IMG/VR virus record: IMGVR_UViG_3300012356_000007
Coordinates: 1 to 22,373 of that record
Length of the DNA stretch: 22,373 bases
Source of the DNA: a virus
Direction: 5' to 3' (one strand)
Below, one piece after another: positions 6,756 to 12,700 of the stretch. A program made the position numbers and the translations under genes. Position 1 is the first letter of the stretch. Each line of letters begins with the position of its first letter. A model generated the notes under the pieces. It saw only the letters and a list, made by a program, of their open reading frames with translations. It did not search any database and was not told where the DNA came from.

Positions 6756-8138
6756 TCATCGCCATATATCCTTGAAATACGTGGCTCCGCCCGGCTGCAA
6801 ATCGAAGCGAGCGCAGAGATAGCGGACACAGTCCTCAGCGTGATTGTCTGCGTCTACCGGCTCTTCTTTGGCGCTCTGGTCTGCGCCACGCTTCCATACA
6901 TAGACTTCCATCTCGTCCTCCAGGCACTTCGGCTTTTTGAGCCGTGCTAGCTCAGGATCAGCGTCGTAGAGACTGCCACGCACAATGACTAATCGCGGCT
7001 TGCCATCACCGGCGGGTCGTAGCCTGGCTGCAACCGCCTGGATACCATCGGATATCGTCTTCTTGGCCGCAGTCGTCATCATGCCAAGATGCCGCTCCAA
7101 GGTTGCGCGGTCCTCAGCGTCATGATCCGCAATAATCTCGCGTGGCAATGGATCAGCCCACTCAGCCGGGCGCGCATGGTACTTTGCGTGATCTTTGGGT
7201 AGGAGATGATACCAGCCGCTCGCTATGGCGATCTCGCGGGCATGGTCCTCCACAAGGCGCTTTGTCCGGTAGAGTTGGCGATAAATGACCATGCGCCCGT
7301 CGGGATCAATGGCTGCCCACAGACAGACGAAGGGGTTCGAGTAGCCGAAGTCGATAGCGAGATAACGCGGCCATTCAGTCGGCACATTGAAACGATCTAT
7401 GACGTTACGCGCACGGTCCCAGGAATCGAGGTAGACCGTTCCCTCAGCAGCGACCCATTGTCCATAGCGCAATCGTGCCAGACGTACACCTGTGAGGCCA
7501 CCTAAGACGCCTTCGATGTAGTTGTATCCCTCATCTGTCCAGTCCTGTGTAGTAGCATCGTAGTACTTGGGATTATACTCATGTCTGGAGAGTAACCGTG
7601 TAGTAATTCCTTCGTTCATCCTCTGATTCAGCCAATGGGTTGGCTCTACAGGGTTCACGTCAGCGATAAGTTGATGGTAAGGGGCCGCGCCATGCCTGAG
7701 TCGAGACCGAACGAACTCCCAATCCTCAAGACTTACTTCGGTCGCTTCATTAATATAGGTGAAGTCATATTCCCATGATTTGATCTTTTCAGGGCGATCT
7801 AGCCCATTTACAACAAGTACGGAGCCATTCGGATATTCAAAGGCTGCTGGACGTATCTTATTCCCGCCGAAGTATTTTATGCGCTCTCTCACATCAATCA
7901 TTTCGCGATAGGTAGCGACAGCGGAGCCTGCAAGAGCAGTATTGGTCTTTCTGGCAACTAAGGCTTTGGAGCCTGGATACATCGTAAGGAGCATATGTAC
8001 CTTAAACAGCGCCGCCACCGTTTTACCGCTACCGGCTGGCCCGTCGAGACAAACCTCTAAGTCTCGACAGGCCCCTAGTTCAAGATGCGCGCCTCTCAAC
8101 TCGGGCGCTTTGATCACGATCTCGGCGGCTGTGGTCAT
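6756..8138 (-). CDS. terL: Terminase large subunit
   Basis: TerL is the ATP-driven motor and nuclease that packages and cuts phage DNA. The 460-residue product has a Walker A GPAGSGKT at 33-40, a Walker B-type strand with acidic pair in FTYINEATE (about 130), and a C-terminal RNase H-like nuclease domain. The domain starts at YLAIDFGYSNP (first catalytic Asp, near 257) and contains a late acidic cluster DADNHAEDC (near 433). Length is normal. AGGAG lies seven bases before the ATG. The start region is duplicated about 410 bp upstream as a direct repeat. The putative small subunit is not adjacent but about 3 kb upstream. Confidence 0.95.
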   Translation of the reverse strand: MTTAAEIVIKAPELRGAHLELGACRDLEVCLDGPAGSGKTVAALFKVHMLLTMYPGSKALVARKTNTALAGSAVATYREMIDVRERIKYFGGNKIRPAAFEYPNGSVLVVNGLDRPEKIKSWEYDFTYINEATEVSLEDWEFVRSRLRHGAAPYHQLIADVNPVEPTHWLNQRMNEGITTRLLSRHEYNPKYYDATTQDWTDEGYNYIEGVLGGLTGVRLARLRYGQWVAAEGTVYLDSWDRARNVIDRFNVPTEWPRYLAIDFGYSNPFVCLWAAIDPDGRMVIYRQLYRTKRLVEDHAREIAIASGWYHLLPKDHAKYHARPAEWADPLPREIIADHDAEDRATLERHLGMMTTAAKKTISDGIQAVAARLRPAGDGKPRLVIVRGSLYDADPELARLKKPKCLEDEMEVYVWKRGADQSAKEEPVDADNHAEDCVRYLCARFDLQPGGATYFKDIWR

Positions 8139-8139
8139 G
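8122..8139 (+). repeat. 18-bp direct repeat, copy 1
   Basis: TCGGCGGCTGTGGTCATG here is repeated exactly at 8532-8549, 410 bp away. On the minus strand it encodes the first codons of terL. On the plus strand it supplies the upstream half of a promoter in both copies. The repeats bracket the small plus-strand gene. Confidence 0.85.
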
Positions 8140-8162
8140 TCAACACTCCTCTATGGTATACT
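8132..8162 (+). promoter_or_regulatory. Plus-strand extended -10 promoter for the 8183 gene
   Basis: TATACT at 8157-8162 is preceded directly by TGG, an extended -10. A poor -35 (TGGTCA, 8132-8137) lies 19 bases upstream. Transcription would start near 8169, immediately before the AGGAG ribosome site, giving a very short leader. The second plus-strand promoter at 8542 has the same layout. Confidence 0.55.
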
Positions 8163-8182
8163 TGAGAAAAAGGAGTCAGGAG

Positions 8183-8521
8183 ATGGAATGGCCGGAGAAT
8201 ACGCATCGATTCGCCATAAATCAGGACGGGAAGGATATCACCATTCTGCTGTGGAAGCTCGGTTCGCTCTGCATTGACGAGATGCAGACTCTGTTGCACG
8301 GCACCGATTATAAACACGCCCCACTTTTCCATCCAGGCATCAATAGGCAGGAGTACAGAGAACAGAGAGAGTATCTGCTCACGCTTATGATGGATGTTGC
8401 GCAAGAAATCGGCGCAACGAAAGAGGATGTCCTTGCAGCCTGGGATGCTGCCACGTCGGAACGCGAAGAAGGGCAACACTACGCGCAAGAAACAAAACAG
8501 TATTGGAGTCATGAGACATAA
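8183..8521 (+). CDS. Moron-like small protein on the opposite strand, unknown function
   Basis: The only convincing plus-strand protein gene. The ATG at 8183 has AGGAG seven bases upstream (an in-frame start at 8153 precedes the promoter). The 112-residue product, MEWPENTHRFAINQDGKD..., is hydrophilic, mostly helical and acidic, with no membrane segment or Cys motif. It contains EYREQREYLLTLMMDVAQEIGATKEDVLAAW, a helix-rich middle that might pack as a small helical bundle. I recognise no family. It has its own promoter, lies between direct repeats and opposes all neighbours, the usual signature of a phage moron that can be expressed from a prophage. A minus-strand frame over the same bases looks like a shadow. 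Confidence 0.75.
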   Translation: MEWPENTHRFAINQDGKDITILLWKLGSLCIDEMQTLLHGTDYKHAPLFHPGINRQEYREQREYLLTLMMDVAQEIGATKEDVLAAWDAATSEREEGQHYAQETKQYWSHET

Positions 8522-8531
8522 TTTTCTTGCT

Positions 8532-8549
8532 TCGGCGGCTGTGGTCATG
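8532..8549 (+). repeat. 18-bp direct repeat, copy 2
   Basis: Exact copy of the repeat at 8122-8139. The similarity continues weakly for about 20 bases into the following promoter, which ends in TATACT in both places. Confidence 0.85.
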
Positions 8550-8570
8550 CTTCACCGCCTCTGCTATACT
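8542..8570 (+). promoter_or_regulatory. Plus-strand extended -10 promoter for the structured RNA
   Basis: TGGTCA (8542-8547), a 17-base spacer and TATACT (8565-8570) preceded by TGC. The predicted start, near 8577, coincides with the first base of the outer stem of the structured RNA. Confidence 0.6.
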
Positions 8571-8576
8571 TCTTGC

Positions 8577-8762
8577 ACACAAGCGTGGCAGAAAAGAGAA
8601 TGCTAATCAGAGTGTGGAGAACTTGTTCGGTGTAGTGATACGGTGCGGACAAGACTTGCCGAGATGAGTATGGTAGGCAAGCGACAAGGAATAACGAGGC
8701 GTCATCACAAACACGCCTATCCACATTCCATGCAGGGTGCAACTCCCTGCCGCTTGTGTACA
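8577..8762 (+). ncRNA. Candidate structured RNA with cloverleaf (tRNA-like) topology, about 185 nt
   Basis: Hand-folded helices nest without conflict. Outer stem 8577-8585/8751-8759 has 9 bp. A 4-bp arm 8587-8590/8601-8604 has a 10-base loop. A 9-bp stem 8610-8618/8720-8728 (one GU) encloses three hairpins: 8622-8629/8646-8653, with an inner GTGA tetraloop at 8635; 8655-8660/8676-8681; and 8697-8702/8713-8718. A 6-bp arm 8732-8737/8745-8750 has the 7-base loop TGCAACT and abuts the outer stem. This is the order acceptor, D-like, expanded anticodon domain, T-like, acceptor. No CCA is encoded, no ORF fits well, and it is much shorter than typical tmRNA. The promoter just upstream favours the plus strand. 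Confidence 0.65.
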
Positions 8763-8765
8763 CGA

Positions 8766-8996
8766 TCATCCCTCTTGCTCCTTTACCAACTGTTGCAGGT
8801 GCTCACGCTCTTGCTGTAGCCAACCGAGCAACGAGAGAGCTTCTAGCGGAATGAGCACAACATGACGCATCTTGTCAGAGATCGAGATCGATTCTAGAAA
8901 GAAGCTCTCTCCGTCGTCATCCTCGTAACGGTCATCGATATAAGCGACCGATGCGTTATGTCCCAGGTCGCCGTTATGTAAAGTGGTAGCCGTCAT
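8766..8996 (-). CDS. Small acidic phage protein, unknown function
   Basis: 76 residues, MTATTLHNGDLGHNAS..., with an acidic stretch (DDRYEDDDGE, about 21-30) and a C-terminal amphipathic helix LEALSLLGWLQQEREHLQQLVKEQ. The ribosome site is weak (GAAAGAG). The start lies only 14 bases beyond the T-run of the attenuator-like hairpin at 9011. Expression is therefore likely to depend on read-through of that element from the promoter at 9083. No family recognised. Confidence 0.6.
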   Translation of the reverse strand: MTATTLHNGDLGHNASVAYIDDRYEDDDGESFFLESISISDKMRHVVLIPLEALSLLGWLQQEREHLQQLVKEQEG

Positions 8997-9010
8997 AGTT
9001 ACTCTTTCAT

Positions 9011-9045
9011 AAAAAAAGGCGTTCTCCCAAACTCTCGGGAGAACG
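9011..9045 (-). terminator. Rho-independent terminator in a gene leader
   Basis: A 9-bp perfect stem (CGTTCTCCC with GGGAGAACG, 8-base loop) is followed on the minus strand by CC and seven T residues. It lies between the promoter at 9083 and the gene starting at 8996. A conserved upstream segment (9047-9074) can pair with the 5' arm, so the structure resembles a transcription attenuator. Confidence 0.85.
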
Positions 9046-9078
9046 TCGTAATCGATTTAGTGCAGTCACGTTCTTGCT
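9041..9078 (-). promoter_or_regulatory. Attenuator-like leader element, copy 1
   Basis: On the minus strand this 5' leader carries GAACGT (9073-9068), a 21-base conserved loop containing GACTGCACT and GATTACG, and ACGTTC (9046-9041). The two 6-mers are complementary, and the second is also part of the terminator stem, so the structures exclude each other. A closely similar element lies at 12741-12773 with a compensatory base change. It could alternatively be the body of a 65-nt small RNA ending at 9011. Confidence 0.55.
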
Positions 9079-9082
9079 AGTG

Positions 9083-9091
9083 ATTATAGCA
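9083..9091 (-). promoter_or_regulatory. Extended -10 promoter of the leader at 9076
   Basis: TATAAT (9088-9083) preceded by TGC. No good -35 is present at 16-18 bases (GGGACC-like sequence there), as tolerated by extended -10 promoters. The predicted start near 9076 falls at the beginning of the attenuator-like element. Confidence 0.55.
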
Positions 9092-9098
9092 TACTTAC

Positions 9099-9578
9099 TT
9101 ATCGCGGTCCCAGGAACTCACCTGAAACCGCCCGTACACCTGTATTCTCTCGTACAATCCCACGATGGGCCATTAGTTTCTTCTCTGCTTCAACAGAGAT
9201 GGGGAATGCTTCTACGCCCGATTGATCACATAGCTGAATATCTTTGATCTCTGCGTGAAATAGTTTAGCAAGATACGTCACAACATGATTCTGCTTTGCC
9301 TCCTGTGCAGCTTCTTCAAGACGTACCCTGGATGTCATTGACATTCGCTCACATTTATCTGTATACACACGACGCGTAACATAAAAATCCATAGACTCCC
9401 ACTCCGCCGCATAGGATATCGAAAGAGATTCTTCAGTATCAGCGAGTAACAGCGTCATGGACTGATTTATAATCGATAGTGAAGGTGATGCCGAAAGTGC
9501 GTAGGCACCATTCACGGTTTGCGGGCGTATTTGCGCTTTTGCCAAGCCACCAAATAACGTCAATTCCTGCTCGCTCAT
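9099..9578 (-). CDS. Unknown protein overlapping the CoiA-like gene out of frame
   Basis: The longest frame starts at ATG 9578 with a GAGGG site and gives 159 residues, MSEQELTLFGGLAKAQ.... The first 46 codons lie inside the CoiA-like gene in another frame, which is a long overlap for this compact genome. An internal ATG at 9458 would give 119 residues with only a small overlap, but no ribosome site is visible there. The C-terminal part (about 80-159) is helical with Lys/Glu and looks genuine. No domain recognised. I keep the longer start because of its ribosome site, with doubt. Confidence 0.6.
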   Translation of the reverse strand: MSEQELTLFGGLAKAQIRPQTVNGAYALSASPSLSIINQSMTLLLADTEESLSISYAAEWESMDFYVTRRVYTDKCERMSMTSRVRLEEAAQEAKQNHVVTYLAKLFHAEIKDIQLCDQSGVEAFPISVEAEKKLMAHRGIVRENTGVRAVSGEFLGPR

Positions 9579-9996
9579 AATCCCTCGTTCTCTCCTCTAA
9601 TTGCTCCGTAGTAATTGATGCTAATTGCACCTCATGGGCAACTTTGTGCCCTTTGGGAAAGGTCGCTAGCAAATCAACAACACGGCTCACTTCTTTAATG
9701 GGAACTTCATATTCCAAGTCAGCATCTTTATAATCACTATATCGTTGTGGTAGTTGTTCTTTCAGGAACATCTTAGCAGCGCGATGTTCTGGACTCTCAG
9801 GATGAGACGCGTAATCAGTATCACAAGAGTTTGCATGAGCAAAATGAGAGCGTTTAATTAATCCTGCTTTGATGATCATAGGTAATCTACAAAGTTGACA
9901 AATACACTCACCAGATACCAATACATCACGAGGTTTCGCGATCTTAGTAATATCGATCCTTTCCCCTGTATCCTTGTGCAATGCTATAAATGGCAT
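9439..9996 (-). CDS. CoiA-like competence/nuclease protein
   Basis: 185 residues from ATG 9996, with a GAGGGTGG site; an upstream ATG at 10071 lies inside the previous gene. Features match CoiA-family proteins: a zinc-type C33-x2-C36, then HFAH (51-54), ESPEHRAAK (67-75), and a PD-(D/E)xK-type core with VVDLL (Asp108), HEVQ (Glu122, Gln124) and GIDVIWWLG (144-152). CoiA is linked to DNA processing in natural competence, and phage homologues are probably DNA nucleases. It is paired with an HTH/GIY-YIG-like gene just upstream, 19 bases away, in one unit. Confidence 0.8.
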   Translation of the reverse strand: MPFIALHKDTGERIDITKIAKPRDVLVSGECICQLCRLPMIIKAGLIKRSHFAHANSCDTDYASHPESPEHRAAKMFLKEQLPQRYSDYKDADLEYEVPIKEVSRVVDLLATFPKGHKVAHEVQLASITTEQLEERTRDYERAGIDVIWWLGKSANTPANREWCLRTFGITFTIDYKSVHDAVTR

Positions 9997-10015
9997 CAAT
10001 TCCACCCTCTCATTG

Positions 10016-10549
10016 TTAGACAAAAGCCGACGGCAAAAGTGTGGGCATACACGCAAAGAACGCATCACCACGCGCTAGCAAGTTCTCGATATCGGCGCAT
10101 CCGTAGACCTCGCCACCAATTAAGATACAGTTCTCAGCAGTGAGGCTGTCAATCGCTGCTCGTTCCCATGTAGAGCGACAAGGCCATGTCCTCACAATAC
10201 GCGCCTCTGGTGAAAGCGTGCGATAGGATGCAAGGCGTCGGGTCGCATCGGATGCATAGCCCAACTTGAGGCGGGTCGAATCAGCATCAGGCATGATTTG
10301 CACAACATAAAAGACGCCTATCCCGTTCTCAATCGGGTGCACGTTCCCGCTATATCCCTCCTGTGATCGTACCTCCCGTAACAATTCCGCTTCCTCAATC
10401 TTTAAGGCAAGTACCGCCTGGTGAGTACGATCCTCACCACGAACCCGCGCAAAGTCAAAGCCACGACGGAGCGCATACTTACGAGCAGTTGATCTATCAA
10501 TGCCCCATTCCTGAGCTAATGTAGATAATAAGACGTACCCTTCTACCAT
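10016..10549 (-). CDS. HTH plus GIY-YIG-like (T5orf172-type) protein
   Basis: 177 residues. The N-terminus (1-45) looks like a DNA-binding helix-turn-helix: LSTLAQEWGIDRSTARKYALRRGFD. After a linker comes FYVVQIMPDADSTRLKLGYASDATRRLASYRT and then RIVRTWPCRSTWERAAIDSL, which fits the GIY-YIG-like T5orf172/Mud family, with the YVVQ strand, the KLGYA strand and the Glu of WERAA. GAGGAG precedes the ATG by five bases, and a strong promoter lies upstream. It could be a nuclease or a regulator that lost activity: the first GIY motif is FYVV here, so catalysis is uncertain. Confidence 0.7.
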   Translation of the reverse strand: MVEGYVLLSTLAQEWGIDRSTARKYALRRGFDFARVRGEDRTHQAVLALKIEEAELLREVRSQEGYSGNVHPIENGIGVFYVVQIMPDADSTRLKLGYASDATRRLASYRTLSPEARIVRTWPCRSTWERAAIDSLTAENCILIGGEVYGCADIENLLARGDAFFACMPTLLPSAFV

Positions 10550-10581
10550 CGGTTCTCCTCTCTATAAGGTAGTGAATTGGC

Positions 10582-10604
10582 ATGCACCGTACCATGCCTT
10601 GCCT
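10582..10604 (-). other. Leader stem-loop upstream of the HTH/GIY-YIG-like gene
   Basis: Near the predicted transcription start, GGCATG and CATGCC pair around an eight-base loop. Flanking TAAGG and CCTTA can close a second helix around it. The near-palindromic sequence could be an operator or an RNA leader structure. Coordinates are approximate. Confidence 0.4.
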
Positions 10605-10607
10605 TAC

Positions 10608-10636
10608 ATGATAGCAAAAAATCATCTCTCTGTCAA
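10608..10636 (-). promoter_or_regulatory. Strong promoter for the 10549-9099 unit
   Basis: Consensus TTGACA (10636-10631), a 17-base spacer and TATCAT (10613-10608) preceded by TGC. It is the only promoter here with both a perfect -35 and an extended -10. The leader to the HTH/GIY-YIG-like start is about 50 bases. Confidence 0.8.
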
Positions 10637-10681
10637 GGAAGTGCTTATTAGTCCTATTCTTCTTGTGAGGGGAAAAATGTG

Positions 10682-10722
10682 TAGTGGGTATCTTATACCG
10701 TTCTGGTATAAGACACCCACTA
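10682..10722 (-). terminator. Long hairpin, likely terminator between transcription units
   Basis: An 18-bp stem (one mismatch) at 10682-10699/10705-10722 has a 5-base loop. On the minus strand it is followed by CACATTTTT; on the plus strand by a TTTT run. It separates the unit ending with the 35-aa gene from the promoter at 10608, so it is best read as a minus-strand terminator. Confidence 0.7.
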
Positions 10723-10794
10723 TTTTGTGTGGAACATGGGGTATATTACTGGCAACGCTAGACCGCAACGAACACTTTCGCGTTGCAGAAGGGG

Positions 10795-10902
10795 TTATCG
10801 CGTCTGAGCGATTGAAAGGGCGCTATCTGCGAATGCCGGCGCGATCATGAACAACACTCCGAAGATGGGAAGTAAAACAACAAACCATTTAAACTTCTGC
10901 AT
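10795..10902 (-). CDS. 35-aa secreted or membrane microprotein
   Basis: ATG at 10902 has AAGGAG six bases upstream and opens a 35-residue frame. The sequence has a Lys-rich start (MQKFKW), a hydrophobic core (FVVLLPIFGVLFMIAPAFA) and a short polar tail DSALSIAQTR. The AFA-DS junction looks like a signal-peptidase I site, so it is either a tiny exported peptide or a single-pass membrane protein. It is the last gene before the terminator. No family recognised; such peptides in phages can be holin-like, exclusion or host-membrane factors, but this is speculation. Confidence 0.65.
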   Translation of the reverse strand: MQKFKWFVVLLPIFGVLFMIAPAFADSALSIAQTR

Positions 10903-10918
10903 ACCGTTCTCCTTGTGG

Positions 10919-11143
10919 TCATGCGTTTTGATCTCGTATAGTTTTCTCGATTGCATCAAGTCGATCAATTGTTCTGATAAGAAGCGCAGAGAGTACCAGA
11001 TGAGCAGGAATATGAGAGAGAATTACATCCGCACGAGGAGAAACCATCCTTAATTCTGTTTCAATCATCTGGTCAGATGTAGCTAGTTGAGAAAAGTACT
11101 TTCGTACATATTGCTCAACCTGTTCTGGATCAATTGTATTCAC
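10919..11143 (-). CDS. Small helical protein, unknown function
   Basis: 74 residues from GTG 11143, which shares one base with the upstream stop (TAGTG); GGAGGG lies eight bases before it. Mostly helix: IDPEQVEQYVRKYFSQL at the start and LVLSALLIRTIDRLDAIEKTIRDQN at the end, the latter with a coiled-coil-like pattern. Coupled to the putative small terminase gene. No family recognised. Confidence 0.65.
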   Translation of the reverse strand: MNTIDPEQVEQYVRKYFSQLATSDQMIETELRMVSPRADVILSHIPAHLVLSALLIRTIDRLDAIEKTIRDQNA

Positions 11144-11592
11144 TATATGTTCCCTCCGTTATGTTCACCTAAATACCCTGGTGCGATCTCTCTCACCACG
11201 ACCATATTTGCTACATTGGCTGCATCCCGTTCCTGATCCAATCCCATCAACTCGCTAATGCGCTTTGAGAGAGTGACGAACCGATCCACTGCCCACGTCC
11301 AGTCTTTGTTCTTCTCATCGATGCCAGCCTTGTAACATCTGGCTTGCAATGTCGCTAACATGTAGTACTGTTTGTCGCGTAGTTCCTGTACATTACGTGT
11401 GACGCATCGGTCTAGCTCTCGCTGTACTGCATTGTGAGCGGCCCCACGTGAGGCATACCCAGCCTGTGCAGCGATGTCATCCCAGGATTGCACACCGTCC
11501 ATATACAGCTTGATTGCTGCTTGTGCACGAACGGCGGCATTGACATCACGTAGAGTATTACCCCTTGGGTTTTTTGCTCGTCTACCGCTCAT
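11143..11592 (-). CDS. Putative terminase small subunit or HTH DNA-binding protein
   Basis: 149 residues. The N-terminal half contains an HTH-like segment, LYMDGVQSWDDIAAQAGYASRGAAHNAVQREL (about 29-60). It is followed by a long helical region, ELRDKQYYMLATLQARCYKAG and VDRFVTLSKRISELMGLDQE. This layout (HTH, then a Leu-rich oligomerisation helix ending in LMGLD) is what I know from small terminase-like proteins of actinobacterial and related phages. GGAGGACAGT precedes the ATG. The terL gene lies 3 kb downstream instead of adjacent. A transcription regulator with the same fold is the main alternative. Confidence 0.65.
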   Translation of the reverse strand: MSGRRAKNPRGNTLRDVNAAVRAQAAIKLYMDGVQSWDDIAAQAGYASRGAAHNAVQRELDRCVTRNVQELRDKQYYMLATLQARCYKAGIDEKNKDWTWAVDRFVTLSKRISELMGLDQERDAANVANMVVVREIAPGYLGEHNGGNI

Positions 11593-11815
11593 ACTGTCCT
11601 CCGCACTGCTTCAAGGATAGCTCTTTCTCATTCAGGCGTCGTAGTTCTTCCTGATCATAGCAACGCAAGATCGTGAGCGCATCTAAGTACATGCCAGATT
11701 CTTCATAGCGAACCGCTTGTTCTAGTAGCTCGTGGTTCTTCTGTTTCCAGAGTGTATCCATATGCAGAAAATGCGGTCCTTCATGAGTCAGGCAGATGCA
11801 GTCTTTCTTGCTCAT
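11582..11815 (-). CDS. Small protein with N-terminal Cys/His cluster
   Basis: 77 residues from ATG 11815 (AAGGGA seven bases upstream, within the end of the previous gene). The start KKDCICLTHEGPHFLH has a CxCxxH...H set that may bind zinc. The rest is helical and acidic (ALTILRCYDQEELRRLNEKELSL). It overlaps the next gene start by 11 bases. No family recognised. Confidence 0.6.
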   Translation of the reverse strand: MSKKDCICLTHEGPHFLHMDTLWKQKNHELLEQAVRYEESGMYLDALTILRCYDQEELRRLNEKELSLKQCGGQYER

Positions 11816-11819
11816 ACGG

Positions 11820-12032
11820 TCATCCCTTCGGCAATGCCGTGAACTTTCCACAGAGGCACTGCTTCACTGCTGGTAGTCGTGTCTCCGAGACTGATACATG
11901 CAGTACAACCGCAACCGCGCCGCCACAGTCTTTACACATCAACAACAATGCATCGGGTCTGGATATATAGAACCGTTTGCCGCCGTGAGGGACAAACGTG
12001 CAAGGCGCATCATGCGCGGTGATATCAATCAT
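11820..12032 (-). CDS. Zinc-ribbon-like small protein
   Basis: 70 residues from ATG 12032. Two cysteine pairs, CKDCGG (about 33-38) and CLCGK (about 60-64), are separated by beta-type sequence, so a zinc ribbon is probable. The ribosome site is weak and the start lies four bases after the upstream stop, which suggests coupled translation. A longer in-frame version from 12170 would run through the previous gene and is rejected. Confidence 0.6.
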   Translation of the reverse strand: MIDITAHDAPCTFVPHGGKRFYISRPDALLLMCKDCGGAVAVVLHVSVSETRLPAVKQCLCGKFTALPKG

Positions 12033-12036
12033 ATGA

Positions 12037-12294
12037 CTACTCAGTGACGGCGCTAAGAACAATATCAAACTCTGTACCGATAGGGGTATCAAAGAAAACC
12101 TGTGCGGCGGACGGATTGACAATGAACATATCAAGCCGCCCAAATGGTGTATATGCACCAAAGGGTTCACCCTTCACAGCATTGAGCGTTACGCTTGCAG
12201 ACTGAACGTACTTTTCCTCTTCTTCACCAGGCGCTTTGTAGTATCCCTGTCCACGATTAACAGAGGTTAGGTAAAATCGTGCGTGTATATTCAT
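12037..12294 (-). CDS. Conserved small phage protein, beta-rich
   Basis: 85 residues from ATG 12294, with AGGAG five bases upstream. It starts MNIHARFYLTSVNRG and continues with EKYVQSASVTLNAVKG, FIVNPSAAQVF and TEFDIVLSAV. Compact beta proteins with the order R-F-Y-x-x-S-V, V-x-L-x-x-V, and a final F-x-x-x-F-x-P-type strand are common in early regions of phages. I recall them without a proven role. Ribosome site and composition make the gene credible. Confidence 0.65.
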   Translation of the reverse strand: MNIHARFYLTSVNRGQGYYKAPGEEEEKYVQSASVTLNAVKGEPFGAYTPFGRLDMFIVNPSAAQVFFDTPIGTEFDIVLSAVTE

Positions 12295-12302
12295 CAAGTC
12301 TC

Positions 12303-12431
12303 CTATTTATATCGTAAAGATCCATGTCGATAAAATGTGCGTGGATAACTCACACGCGACTTTCTCCGAACACAGTCAGATAATTTTATCTTTCGCTTGA
12401 ATAGGCGTCTAAGTAATAAGATCAGGAACAT
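12303..12431 (-). CDS. 42-aa basic, membrane-associating microprotein
   Basis: ATG 12431 with AGGAG eight bases upstream, overlapping the preceding gene's end by 10 bases. A short hydrophobic start (MFLILLLRRLF) is followed by a strongly basic tail (KRKIKLSD, RRKSRVSYPR). The hydrophobic part is too short for a standard TM helix, so peripheral membrane binding or nucleic-acid contact is equally possible. A longer frame from 12554 is a shadow of the upstream gene. Confidence 0.5.
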   Translation of the reverse strand: MFLILLLRRLFKRKIKLSDCVRRKSRVSYPRTFYRHGSLRYK

Positions 12432-12667
12432 AATTGTTGCTCCTGTACTGAGGCAAAGACCATGCGTACATCGAACTCGGTGGTGCATCCTTCTAATGCT
12501 CTTCCTAGTCGTCGCTGTAATCGGGCTGGGATGTGGGCGCATACAGTGTTCCATACCGGCTCACCACACGTGAGAGCAGCGCACGCATGCTCACACCAGC
12601 GAGCCAACTCAGCCCGAGCCAGACGGATTGAATCACCGTCTGGCACATCTGTGTCATCCGTTTGCAT
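12422..12667 (-). CDS. Small helical protein behind an attenuator-like leader
   Basis: 81 residues from ATG 12667 (CAGGGG five bases upstream); a TTG at 12682 is less likely. The sequence MQTDDTDVPDGDSIRLARAELARWCEHACAAL is helical, with RLQRRLGRALEGC later. No known family. Its start lies about 35 bases beyond the terminator at 12701, the same arrangement as the gene at 8996. Read-through control is therefore plausible. Confidence 0.6.
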   Translation of the reverse strand: MQTDDTDVPDGDSIRLARAELARWCEHACAALTCGEPVWNTVCAHIPARLQRRLGRALEGCTTEFDVRMVFASVQEQQLCS

Positions 12668-12700
12668 GTCAACCCCTGCCAAAAACCATGCAGTGACAAT

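Noticed and set aside
6010-6756. Group I intron carrying the GIY-YIG endonuclease
   Set aside because: TerL and portal are each complete with normal ends, and no exon joining is needed. I see no P3/P7 core. A free-standing endonuclease fits.
8135-8548. Minus-strand 137-codon frame ending in an ATGA overlap with terL
   Set aside because: It mirrors the plus-strand gene. Its sequence is Leu/Phe/Arg-rich shadow-like, and its first six codons equal terL only because of the 18-bp repeat. The plus-strand frame has promoter, ribosome site and natural composition.
8577-8762. Ordinary tRNA or complete tmRNA
   Set aside because: Too long for tRNA, with no anticodon arm. Too short for typical tmRNA, with no tag ORF, no encoded CCA and no alanine-type acceptor pair.
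8545-8769. Minus-strand 74-codon frame overlapping the 8996 gene as ATGA
   Set aside because: It lies wholly over the nested stem-loops of the candidate RNA and has odd composition. The overlap is attractive, but the RNA structure and plus-strand promoter explain the region better. Not excluded.
12037-12170. Longer start for the zinc-ribbon gene at 12170
   Set aside because: That extension runs in another frame through the well-supported 12294-12037 gene. ATG 12032 is sufficient.
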